Source: Neoarius graeffei (lineage: Eukaryota > Chordata > Actinopteri > Siluriformes > Ariidae). From it: a stretch of 64,000 nucleotides of DNA. Where the stretch lies: contig NC_083578.1 of assembly GCF_027579695.1 (NCBI RefSeq), positions 5,684,460-5,748,459 of the forward strand, in the 5' to 3' direction. The first letter of the stretch is position 1, and each line of letters starts with the position of its first letter. The notes beneath the pieces are model-generated. The model did not search any database. It was not told the DNA's origin and saw nothing but the letters and a program-made list of their open reading frames with translations. Both the position numbers and the translations under genes were made by a program. This document shows positions 54,691 to 64,000 of this stretch, piece by piece.

Positions 54691-55770
54691 ACATTCTCTA
54701 TTGGGGACAGAGGGGACACGCCCTCTTCTTCCACAGCCATGCCTTTGTAATGTGTGCAGAATGTGGTTTTGCATTGTCTTGTTGAAATCTCCCTGGAAAA
54801 GACGTCGCCTTGAAGGCAGCAGATGTTGCTCCAAAATCTCAGTGTACTTTTCTGCATTAATGCTCCATCACAGAAGTGTACGTTACCTTCGCCGAGGGCA
54901 TTGACCCAACCCCATACCATGACACACCCTGGCTTTTGGACTTGTTCCTGCTAACAGTCTGCATGTTCCTTTTCATCTTTGGTCCTGAGCACATCGTGTC
55001 AATTTCTTCCAAAAAAGACCTGGAATACTGAATTATCTGACCACAATACCCGTTCCCACTGTGTGATGGTCCATCCCAGACTCCTACGAGCCCAGAGAAG
55101 CCGATGGCGCTTCTGGACACAGTTAATATAAGGCTTCCTTTTTGCACAGTAAAGTTTTAACTGTTGTTTATGAATGTAAAGATGTAACTCTGCATTGCAG
55201 CTTGTTAAAGGTTTTCCAGAGTAATCCCGAGCCCATGTGGTTCTATCAGCTGTAGATGAATGACGGTTCTTGATGCAGTGCCATCTGAGGGATCGGAGAT
55301 CTTGGGGGTTCAGATTAGGCTTGGGTACAGTGGCTGGGAAGTGCAAAACAAAATTACAAACTGTGAAACAATTTTATATTTTATAAAAACAAAATTACAT
55401 GAGCAAAACACTTTTACCAAGGACAAAACAAATTTACATCTTAGAAAAAAATTGACAAGAAGCGAAACACAAAAAAAGTGTTTTGCTAATGTAATTTAGT
55501 TTTATAAAATGTAAGTGTTTATAAAATATAAAAGTGTTTCATGGTTTGTAATTTTGTTTTGCACTTTCCGGCCAGCGTACTTGGGCCCTTTGCTCTTTAT
55601 GCACTGAAATTCCTCCAGATTTCATTGAATGGTTTAATGATATTATGCACCGTAGATGGTGAAATTTCCAAATCCCTTCCTCTCTTTCTTTGAGGAACAT
55701 TGTTTTAAAACATTTCAATAATTTTCTCACTCATTTGTTGATAAACTGGAGATCCTCGGCCCGTCTTTAC
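54690..55770 (-). pseudogene. Degenerate Tc1 transposase
   Basis: Read leftward from about 55770: N-terminal helix-turn-helix region in pieces, then (after the MITE at 55329-55576) NLNPQDLRSLRWHCIKNRH, KLYCAKRKPYINCVQKRHR, VLWSDNSVFQVFF (first Asp), frame changes through the middle, and finally SPIENVWRI (Glu region) near 54700, where a (TTTC)n tract cuts it off. Several frameshifts. Related to, but distinct from, the Tc1 at 36982-38579. Confidence 0.75.
55329..55576. mobile_element. AT-rich palindromic MITE within the Tc1 pseudogene
   Basis: Inverted ends with GTGCAAAACAAAATTACAAAC on both sides (about 45 bp similar), flanked by gtac at 55325-55328 and 55577-55580. No coding potential. Confidence 0.8.
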
Positions 55771-56141
55771 CCCTCAAAGACTCGGCCTTTCCTGGATACT
55801 GATTTTGTCCCAAATCATGATTACAGTCACCTGTTGTTTTCACCTGTTTCACATCACATCATGATTTAATTGTTGTACCTCATTACTCACCCTAACTTGC
55901 CTTGTCCCAATTTTTTTTGGACTGTGTTACATTCCAAAAAATGGTCCTGTGTCTGAAACACAGGAATGGATGTATATTAACAAATGAAATGAAGTTGACC
56001 AACAAAACATGAAATATCTTGGGTTCATTCTGTCTGCAATGAAATACAAGTCAAAGTACACTTAAAAATCCTACTTTATTATTATTATTGTTTTATTTGC
56101 ATTTTCCACACCATCCCAACTTTTCCTGATTTGGGATTGTA

Positions 56142-56195
56142 TTATTATCACAATTATTTGGTGTATTTGGTTTGTTTTGATCAGTTTTGTTTCTA

Positions 56196-56247
<52 letters not shown>

Positions 56248-56465
56248 GCAGATGGCTGAGTGGACAATAATTGCTATGATAGCATAATGTTTGACTGTTA
56301 TGCAGAAAATAATATAATTTAGGAAAACAATAAAAAAAAAATCCCAAGATGTCTGATACTACATGTAACTATTTTTTATTGAAACTAAAGTTTAATTATT
56401 AAGGACATGAAGGTTCAAGAAAAACAGCCCACATTCTTCTATATTTTGTGAACTGAAAATGAGAA

Positions 56466-56501
<36 letters not shown>

Positions 56502-56570
56502 CTTTGCAGTTTGAGAGAGAAATAATCCTAAACTTGTCTTAACTGATGAATTCAGAAGTTTTAAATAGTG
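56142..56570. repeat. Microsatellite-rich spacer upstream of class II beta
   Basis: (TG)n at 56200-56245 and (ATT)n at 56466-56503. No gene. Confidence 0.8.
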
Positions 56571-56617
56571 AACTGATGGATTTAAACCTGACAGCTTTAA
56601 CAGGTGAACAGTATTGG
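56571..56617 (+). promoter_or_regulatory. Candidate X-like and Y-like boxes of class II beta
   Basis: GAACTGATG at 56570-56578 resembles the core of the X-box and ATTGG at 56613-56617 is an inverted CCAAT. Their 34-bp spacing is longer than the usual ~20 bp, and both lie ~250 bp from the start codon because a TG-repeat block intervenes, so the call is weak. Confidence 0.25.
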
Positions 56618-56643
56618 TTTGAATTCTGCCTGGAAACATGTGA

Positions 56644-56754
56644 CTGTGTGTGTGTGTGTGTGGTGCAGGATTGGTGTGTGTGTGTGTGTGTGTGTGTGTG
56701 GTGCAGGATTGGTGTGTGTGTGGTGCAGGATTGGTGTGTGTGTGGTGCAGGATT

Positions 56755-56808
<54 letters not shown>
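56644..56808. repeat. TG-rich microsatellite/minisatellite in the class II beta promoter region
   Basis: Pure GT runs alternate with five copies of the block gtgcaggattggtgtgtg, ending in a 48-base GT run. It ends 58 bp before the start codon of the beta gene. Confidence 0.95.
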
Positions 56809-56811
<3 letters not shown>

Positions 56812-56866
56812 TAGAGCTGCTTCACCCACACTTTCCTCAGTAAGAGAACACACTCAGAGAGGAACA

Positions 56867-59244
56867 ATGTCGGAGCTGCTGAGAATACTGCTCCTCTTAC
56901 TGCCTGCCATCCTGCACACAGCAAGTGAGTATTAGATCAGCTGCTGAGGTTAGGCTGTGGGGATTTTTTTTTTAATGCTGTGTTGTGTTTTAAAGAAAAC
57001 AAACATATACAACAACAATAACAATGACAAAAGCTCGTGTTTAGAAGGATGCAGTTTGTTCATTAAATTTATCAGAGGAATATTACAGAACTGCAGATTT
57101 ATTTATTTATTTATTTAGTGTTTAAAGGCAGGTTTAAGCACAGAATTAGTTTTTAAAATAAACATTAAAATCGATTCAAAATAGACGCTGTATTACTCTC
57201 AGTTTTAGCAGTGAAATAAAGCTTTGGTGTTATTTTTCTCTCAGATGGGCATTCACTGGCAACGGAATCTTGGTGCTTCTGGAGCTCTGATGGTCTCAGT
57301 GACATGGAGTACATAAGGTCTTACACCTTCAATAAGATCAACTACATGGAGTATAACAGCACTCTGGGGAAGTATGTGGGATACACTGAAATAGGCATCT
57401 ATAACGCAGAGATTTGGAACAATAACACTGCAGAGCTGCAAGCACGGAAAGCCGCTGTGGAAAGTTTCTGTAAGAACAATGCTCAGCTTTACTACAGCGC
57501 CGTCCTCAGTAAAGCAGGTGAGATTATTTGCGAACCTCAAAACTTTAATTCAGTAATATTCCCAGTATTTCCTCATGATGTATGCCTGTAACAGATTTTA
57601 CATTATTTTTAGTTCAGTTTAATATTTTAGTTGCATTTAAATGCATGTAAAATACACACCGAGCTGCTCTTCTGTAGCTTACTAGCAGGGGCGCAGATAG
57701 GATTTTTGAACTGGGGGGGACTGAGCTGTCAGCAAATGATTCCATTTTGTGTATATATATATATATACACACACTACCGTTCAAAAGTTTTGGGTCACTT
57801 TGAAATGTCCTTATTTTTGAAAGAAAAGCACTGTTCTTTTCAATGAAGATCACTTTAAACTAATCAGAAATCCACTCTATACATTGCTAATGTGGTAAAT
57901 GACTATTCTAGCTGCAAATGTCTGGTTTTTGGTGCAATATCTCCATAGGTGTATAGAGGCCCATTTCCAGCAACTCTCACTCCAGTGTTCTAATGGTACA
58001 ATGTGTTTGCTCATTGCCTCAGAAGGCTAATGGATGATTAGAAAACCCTTGTACAATCATGTTAGCACAGCTGAAAACAGTTGAGCTCTTTAGAGAAGAT
58101 AAAACTGACCTTCCTTTGAGCAGATTGAGTTTCTGGAGCATCACATTTGTGGGGTCGATTAAATGCTCAAAATGGCCAGAAAAATGTCTTGACTATATTT
58201 TCTATTCATTTTACAACTTATGGTGGGAAATAAAAGTGTGACTTTTCATGGAAAACACAAAATTGTCTGGGTGACCCCAAACTTTTGAACGGTAGTACTA
58301 CGTGTGTATACATATTATTTCACCTCCGTCACTGCCATCACCAGGAACTACCTGCAGGCCAGGACAATGATAACATTTTAACATAGCCTATGGAAATCCA
58401 AAGTTTACACATTATCATCACGCACAGAAACTGCAAAACTGCAAAACTAGTTTTAAAACCGCTAAGTTCCAACTGTTAAACATAGCGAGAGGCTGGGCTA
58501 CGTGTGTGTGTGTAAAGTGTAAACCAGTGCATCCTGACTTTCTAACTATGCCTGTGTGTTGCGTGAGCGGCAGTCAGTCAACAACTCTTCGCAAAGTTTC
58601 CTTATGAAACAATATGCTCGCTGAAATTATGGCAGGGAACGCCAGATTAAACATTAAAACTGCCTTCTGAGCACTGTATCTACAGGCTACCACCGAAAGA
58701 AGGAGGCTACCAGAAAGGCATCTCTACTCCGTACGATTTTACTTTCACTACGACATTACTTTGAACAGACTATCAAAAAATTGCAAGGTGATATGATAAA
58801 GTAAGGCACAGTTTACTTACAGTCTTTTTTTTTTTTTTTTTTTTTGAAAAAACGATGCAATCGTTTTCTGCCTTTTGGCACCCTTCATCATGCCGTGTTG
58901 GGGTCCTGAACTAGGAGGCGCTGTCCCCGATATACCTGTCAAACTTGTGGGTAACCATAGCAACCAAGCTCGAGCTCACAACCTGTGCAGTCTGCGCAGT
59001 TGCAACTATGTATACACTGCTGTGCACCTCAATAAACCGAATGGTAATTAGTCTTTTGATTTTTCCGTGAGGTTTGCCTTATGCAAAGAAAGACAGCATA
59101 GACGTTTTTTCCTCCCTATAAGTGGGGGGGACCGAACGAGGTGAATTTAAATCTGGGTGGGACGAATCCCCCCCGTCCCCCCCTCTATCTGCGCCCGTGC
59201 TTACTAGTTACCTAATTAAACTGATTACCTTTTAGATACCTACA

Positions 59245-59285
<41 letters not shown>

Positions 59286-60234
59286 GTTTATAATGAATGA
59301 CTCTCAGCTGTAAGCTGATGTTGTTGTGGTTTAATTGTGCAGTTGAGCCTCAGGTTGAGGTCACTTTGGTAAAGAAGTCAGATGGCACTCACCCAGCCAG
59401 GCTGATGTGCAGCGCTTACAGCTTTTACCCACCAGACATTGAGGTGACCTGGCTGAGAAACGGTCAAAAGATTGAGGGTGATGTGACGTCCACTGAGGAG
59501 ATGGCTGATGGAGACTGGTACTATCAGATCCACTCACATCTGGAGTACATGCCTGAATCTGGAGAGGAGATCTCCTGCGTGGTGCAACACGCCAGCTTCC
59601 AAAAGCCCATGGTCTATAAGTGGGGTGAGTCTGATCATCACAGTCAGATCTAAATATCTGAGTCCACTGTCATGAACTGAGCTTAAAAAAACAGAGATCC
59701 TGTTTCACTCACATCATAACTCATCTTTCAAAACCTGGTGTTCAGTCAACAACAATAAACAATGAGTGAAAAAAATAGACAATCGTCAAATAAAATTTAT
59801 TCGGGTTTTTTTCATAGCTGAAAGTAAAAGTAGTTCTTAACACTGTTGTATAAAAATGCTATTCCATAGCGCCTAGTGCTGCTATTAACTGCTATTATAT
59901 GAATTATTTTTGTAATCTATCTATATAAACCCCTTTCTGTCTCAGATCCCTCGATGTCTGAACCTGATAAGAGTAAGATTGCTATCGGGGCTTCAGGGCT
60001 GGTGTTGGGGATCGTGCTTTCAGCTGCTGGATTCATCTACTACAGGAAGAAATGCTCAGGTCAGTGGAAGATTGCAGGAAATCTACAAACAGAAACATGT
60101 ATTAGGACATCTGTGTATTTGTTATTAAAATTGAAGTGCTATTAATAATTAATATTTAACCTTGCTACCTGATATTCATCCTTCTGCTTTATTTCTGATT
60201 TGTGTTCACAGGACGGATCCTGGTGCCGACATAA
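56867..60234 (+). CDS. MHC class II beta chain
   Basis: Coding exons 56867-56924, 57245-57517, 59343-59624, 59946-60059 and 60212-60234, all with GT/AG introns in phase 1, giving 249 residues. Exon 1 is the signal peptide (LLRILLLLLPAILHTAS). Exon 2 encodes the beta-1 peptide-binding domain (20-110) with cysteines in ESWCFWSS and VESFCKNN and two N-glycosylation sequons (YNSTLGK, NNTAEL). Exon 3 is the beta-2 C1 Ig domain (111-204) with RLMCSAYSFYPPDIEVTW and EEISCVVQHASF. Exon 4 gives the connecting peptide and a glycine-rich transmembrane helix (GASGLVLGIVLSAAGF), then the short tail RKKCSGRILVPT. The product pairs with a class II alpha chain such as the one at 26476. Reading frame, cysteines and splice sites are intact. 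Intron 2 is enlarged by a hAT insertion. Locus name cannot be fixed from this alone. Confidence 0.95.
57686..59199. mobile_element. hAT-type element in class II beta intron 2
   Basis: Starts CAGGGGCGCAGATAG and ends, inverted, CACGGGCGCAGATAGAG. Perfect 8-bp TSD cttactag at 57678-57685 and 59200-59207. Contains a nested mariner MITE and no transposase. Confidence 0.92.
57774..58295 (+). mobile_element. Full-length mariner-type MITE nested in the intronic hAT
   Basis: TIRs CTACCGTTCAAAAGTTTTGGG and inverse, with TA following the right end (58296-58297). This is the uninterrupted relative of the split copy at 32254-33703. Confidence 0.88.
59245..59285. repeat. (ATT)n microsatellite in class II beta intron 2
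   Basis: About 13 ATT units, 58 bp before exon 3. Confidence 0.95.
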
Positions 60235-60955
60235 ACACAGGCATCATTTGAAGTTGACATGTTGGTTTCAGCTTCATTCCCCATACTGGATGGAGTTAAT
60301 TTACCCATAATGCTCACTGTTTAGCTACAGTTAAGCTGAAATGTGATGATTTTTAAGCTCACACATGTGATGTTAATTTTTACAGGTCTGTGAGCAGAGA
60401 AACACTGGAGTGTTTGCTGAAATCGCTTTATCTGTTAAACATCTGCTTTATTCCGAACAATTAGTACCTGCTGAGAAATGAGCATTTCATAATATGTACA
60501 TCTGCATCTGTATTATCACTTTCCTTAATGTAAGACCAGCTTTCTGTCAGATTTTGCTGAAACTGATGTTAAATATCTTGATTATAGGCTTTATAAGAGT
60601 TCTTGAGTAGAAATTTGACAAACTGAGCTTAGATACTACATTCAGCTTAAAAATGTATAAATTAATTCCTTATAATGCATCTGAAAGTTATGAAGTAATT
60701 AATTACTATTACAGAAGTAAATGTAGCCTTGTAAAATTTTCATTATTAAATCATTAGCGCCCCCTACAGTCTATTTTAACCTGGCTCACTTCCTTAGTTT
60801 TAGTGATGCTGTTTATTACGATTCAATACTAACAGTTATCTGTAAATTTCTGGTTTTGTATCATCAGTCACTTAAATTTCATTTTAATGGTAAGAACTGG
60901 ATTGATTTTTGATTCTGTATGGATGCTGACTCTTAATAAACTTTTGGTTGTAAAA
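60235..60955 (+). other. Class II beta 3'UTR with poly(A) signal
   Basis: Continues from the TAA at 60232-60234 to AATAAA at 60935-60940, a ~700-bp 3'UTR. No other AATAAA occurs in between. Confidence 0.7.
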
Positions 60956-61500
60956 GAAATTGCTGTAAAATTTTCTTTAAAACAGTAAATGACAAATTCT
61001 ATTCATAAATATCATTTGACAGATTTATATATGTTGCATTATATAGCTGATGAAATTAACACAGTTCTTATGAGTAAACTTTTAATCCTGCTGTATTTCT
61101 GTGGCGTCATTACGACTGGATTATGCATTCTGAACTTAATTCAAGCTGAAGTGGAGAATCAGGTCCTGTTTGGGGTCGGGAGCTTCACTTCCTCTGGGGG
61201 AAAAAAACAATGCATAAATAATACTAATAATAATAATGAAATGAATTTAAAAATGAAATTGTTTTCAGTGTGATGGATCATTCTGAGTTTATAAGATGAT
61301 GCTTTTAATCAGAAGAGTCATTGAGCTGATTCTAAAATGTGTTCTTTAGCTTGGAAAACACTCAGCTGAAATCTGGTCATTATTTTTAATTTGCAACACC
61401 AGAAAATATACACAATGATTTGATTTACTGTCTACTTTCTATAACAGTACATTTATTATTCTGTCAGAAAATTTTAATCATGTAAGCGAAGCATAATGTT
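60956..61500. other. No gene recognised downstream of class II beta
   Basis: AT-rich sequence. A 94-codon frame at 60989-61273 is hydrophobic early on but has no recognisable motif and ends in repetitive AAT. Confidence 0.45.
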
Positions 61501-61529
61501 ACATTACAGGCATTTTTCAGACACTCTTA

Positions 61530-61670
61530 ACCAGAGCAGCATACAATGTACCATGAGCAGCCTGGGGAGCAGTTGGAGATTAGGTTTATTGGTCCAGGGA
61601 ACGGAACCAGCAACCTTTTGTTCCCAAAGCTGCTTCTCTAACCATTAGGCCATGGCTTCCCAACATAAAT
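61530..61670 (-). mobile_element. Different tRNA-headed SINE, minus strand
   Basis: On the minus strand it reads ATGGCCTAATGGTTAGAG (A-box type) and then GGTTGCTGGTTCCGTTCCC (B-box region), followed by a short body. Distinct from the abundant SINE family elsewhere in the window. Confidence 0.65.
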
Positions 61671-62077
61671 AAAGCACAGAGGTGACCAGCTGAGAGTTAA
61701 GTGTAATATTTACAGGCCTAACTGTGACTTCCTTTCAGTCATGGGATTTGACCTCACAACCTTTGGATCAGTAAGATCAAATCTTGCAGACTGAGATTGA
61801 GAAATACTTTAACATGTGGAGTTTCAGCTGTGAGTGAAAGGTATAAACCGTATTACAGCTATCAAATCTGGAACAGGATTCCACCCTGGTATAGATCCAA
61901 TGTCCTATTTCATTCAAAGTGGCTTACAATTCAGATAGGTTATAATTGAACAGGTGAGGGTTCGAGCAGGTTAGGGTTCAGGATGTATGGATGTACAGGT
62001 TGTGGACGATTTCAATTTCTTATTACAGTAATAGCCTGACTTGCTTGAGTGAAATAAAAGAAACAAGTTTCACAATA

Positions 62078-62442
62078 GGTGGCACAGTGGTGTAGTGGTT
62101 AGCACTGTCGCCTCACAGCAAGAAGGTTCTGGGTTCAAGCCCAGCGGCTGATGGGGGCCTTTCTGTGTGGAGTGTGCATGTTCTCCCCGTGTCTGTGTGG
62201 GTTTCCTCCGGGTGCTCCGGTTTCCCCCACAATCCAAAGACAAGCAGGTTAGGATAATTGGTGGCTCTAAATTGACCGTAGGTGTGAGTGTGAATGGTTG
62301 TGTGTCTCTCTGTGTCAGACCTGTGATGACGTGGTGACTTGTCCAGGGTGAACCCCGCCTCTCACCCATAGTCAGTTGGGATAGGATCCAGCTTGCCTGC
62401 GACTGTGCACAGGATAAGCAATTACGGATAATGGATGGATGG
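62078..62442 (+). mobile_element. Full-length tRNA-derived SINE
   Basis: Complete head, body and (ATGG)n-type tail; perfect 13-bp TSD aagtttcacaata at 62065-62077 and 62443-62455. Confidence 0.93.
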
Positions 62443-62655
62443 AAGTTTCACAATAATAGCATCACACTCACTGATATTAAAAGTGATTTTGGCTGCAGTG
62501 TAATAAACCCACGAGTCAGAAATCATCATCTTTCAGTCTCTTGCTCTCACTGCTTATGTGTAGGTGATTATGCTGTATGTTAGCATTTGGCTAACATGAA
62601 GATGTAAAACATAAGGAAATCTGAAACCAGCGGGATGTGTTTGAGGAAATATTTA

Positions 62656-63110
62656 CACTGATCAGCCATAACATTAAAACTACTGATCAGTGAAGTGAAT
62701 ATTATTGATCATCTCATTACAGTGGCACCAATCAAGCGGTGGGATATATTAGGCAGCAAGAAAGAGAACAGTCAGTTCTTGAAGTTGATGTGTTGGAAGC
62801 AGGAAAAATGGCTAAGTGTATGAATCTGAGCAACTTTGCCAAAACTGTGATGGTGAGATGACTGGGTCTGAGCATCTCCAATATGATACATCTTGCGGGG
62901 TGTTCCCGGTATGCAGTGGTTAGTACTGAACAAAAGTGGTCCAAGGAAAGACAACCGGTGAACTGGTGACAGGGTCATGGGTGCCGAAGGCTCATAGATT
63001 CACATAGCACATATGGTACCATCCAGAAGAACAGAAGACCTACTGTAGCACAAAATGCTGAAAAAGTTAATGCTGGCTAAAACAGAAAGGTGTCAGGTCT
63101 ATAAAGGTGT
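62656..63110 (+). mobile_element. 5' fragment of a third Tc1-like family
   Basis: The TIR starts CACTGATCAGCCATAACATT with TA at 62654-62655. A decayed transposase N-terminus follows: start near 62811, then a GCSRYAVVSTEQKWSK helix-turn-helix block and RRPTVAQNAEKVNAG, with internal stops. It ends near 63110, before any catalytic residue. Confidence 0.8.
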
Positions 63111-64000
63111 CGCTGGTTCACCGTTATTCACATTTTATACATTTGTGTAGATCTATAACCATTGTATTGCTTTTAAAAAGACTGCTTGCATTCCCACTTG
63201 CATCTGCCTCCCATTCCCTGACTGATATTGGGAATACTGTATGAATGAAATCAGTTATTCCAGGCTGTAATGTAAAAATGAGGTAGAGTCAGACATTATG
63301 CCATGCCTCAATAACTCATGAAGAAATAATCTATAAATAAATGTAATCTTGGACCTAATATGTTATGTCCATGGAAATTTTAGCATAAAAAAGCTATATT
63401 GCTCTTTGGAATAGCCAAAGATATTGCAGTGTATAATGAACTCCCAAATAATGAGATTTCATTTGTGATTGCAATACATAGCATAAAAGCAAGACATAAA
63501 AAAATAAATTTAACCCAATTTGATGTACAAATGGAAATGCATAAGCATAAAAGAACCATTTTAAATATTGTTTTATAATTTTATCCATTATATTAAGGCT
63601 GAATAGTCATATGTAAAAGATCTTATCGATTTTCAATCATTGAGGTTTTTTTTTCTTAATTTAACAATACAGTATGTGTTTACCCACAATTATTGTCCAC
63701 ATTTTTTAATTATATTTTTGTTGCCAGCATACCACACTGTGCACCTGACAAACATCACGTGTGATGTGGCCATGATATAATACACTGATGTAATAAAATA
63801 CTGTGTGTATTCAGTGTTCTGGATTATTTTATGCTCCACATTATGGAAAACATTCCCATTGTTAAAGCTGATCAAGCACTCATCTGATACAGTTACAGCT
63901 CACTTCCAGTAAGTGTAGTTTAAATTTTTGCTCATCAAAATGTCATTTATACATCCAGGATTGCATATTTATATATACACATTGTTATACAGTAAGCAAA
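63111..64000. other. AT-rich sequence, nothing recognised
   Basis: No coding or repeat identity supported to the end of the window. Confidence 0.5.

Larger units (their letters stand above)
54277..56139 (-). mobile_element. Another Tc1-like transposon, degraded and with insertions
   Basis: The right terminal repeat ends CAGG-free as CCTGATTTGGGATTG with TA at 56140-56141. The left part (54277-54480) retains typical 3' subterminal sequence (acatttcaaaacagttggga). It is interrupted by a SINE tail and microsatellites (54494-54690) and by a MITE (55329-55576). Confidence 0.7.

Noticed and set aside
56439-56924. Long frames of alternating Thr-His or Cys-Val residues on both strands
   Set aside because: They are translations of the TG/CA microsatellite and cross the promoter and first exon of class II beta; not genes.

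Overview
The window is eukaryotic. It holds two spliced genes with canonical GT/AG introns and AATAAA poly(A) signals, embedded in a dense field of vertebrate-type transposable elements (TEs). The two genes are an MHC class II alpha-chain gene (start codon 26476 to stop 28918, + strand, 4 coding exons plus a spliced 3'UTR exon) and an MHC class II beta-chain gene (56867 to 60234, + strand, 5 coding exons). TE content (hAT, Tc1/mariner, ISL2EU-like and THAP-domain DNA elements, Gypsy chromovirus, L2/CR1-like LINE pieces, and a tRNA-headed SINE with a 3' module shared with fish V-SINEs) points to a teleost fish. The repeat mix resembles siluriform/otophysan genomes, but that assignment comes from memory and is not proven by the sequence.

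Layout. 1-18.9 kb: TEs only. These include a Tc1 remnant, a hAT MITE with an 8-bp target-site duplication (TSD), an element carrying a 1.1-kb GC-rich minisatellite between 35-bp inverted repeats, a degraded hAT transposase gene inside a SINE, further SINE copies with clear TSDs, an L2-like reverse transcriptase scrap and a THAP-domain pseudogene. 18.9-24.2 kb: a young, nearly complete Gypsy chromovirus with perfect 5-bp TSDs. It has near-identical LTRs, a self-complementary primer site, a candidate -1 frameshift signal and a C-terminal chromodomain. It is disabled by a gag stop codon and a substituted RT catalytic residue. 26.3-29.3 kb: MHC class II alpha. 29.3-56.6 kb: 27 kb of nested TEs separating alpha from beta. 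These comprise a perfect 342-bp palindrome, a MITE split by an ISL2EU-like insert, a THAP pseudogene split by a hAT, a Tc1 inside a Tc1, a 1.7-kb foldback, a 9.9-kb decayed Gypsy on the minus strand whose 5' LTR carries a TIR element that itself carries a MITE, an integrase-like transposase pseudogene and another Tc1. 56.8-60.95 kb: MHC class II beta, whose intron 2 was enlarged about six-fold by a hAT element that itself carries a mariner MITE. 61-64 kb: SINEs, a Tc1 5' fragment and AT-rich DNA.

The two host genes make the two chains of one class II heterodimer. Both reading frames are open, all splice sites are canonical, and the Ig-domain cysteines and GxxxG-type transmembrane faces are present, so both look functional. 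Everything else codes for mobile-element proteins that are mostly broken. The most interesting mechanistic reads are in the Gypsy element: primer site complementary to its predicted mRNA 5' end, an in-phase GGGAAAA slip site followed by a stem-loop, and Pol III A/B-box-like motifs at the LTR end. The perfect palindrome and the multi-level nesting are also notable. No RNA genes, CRISPR arrays or non-TE genes other than the two MHC loci were recognised.
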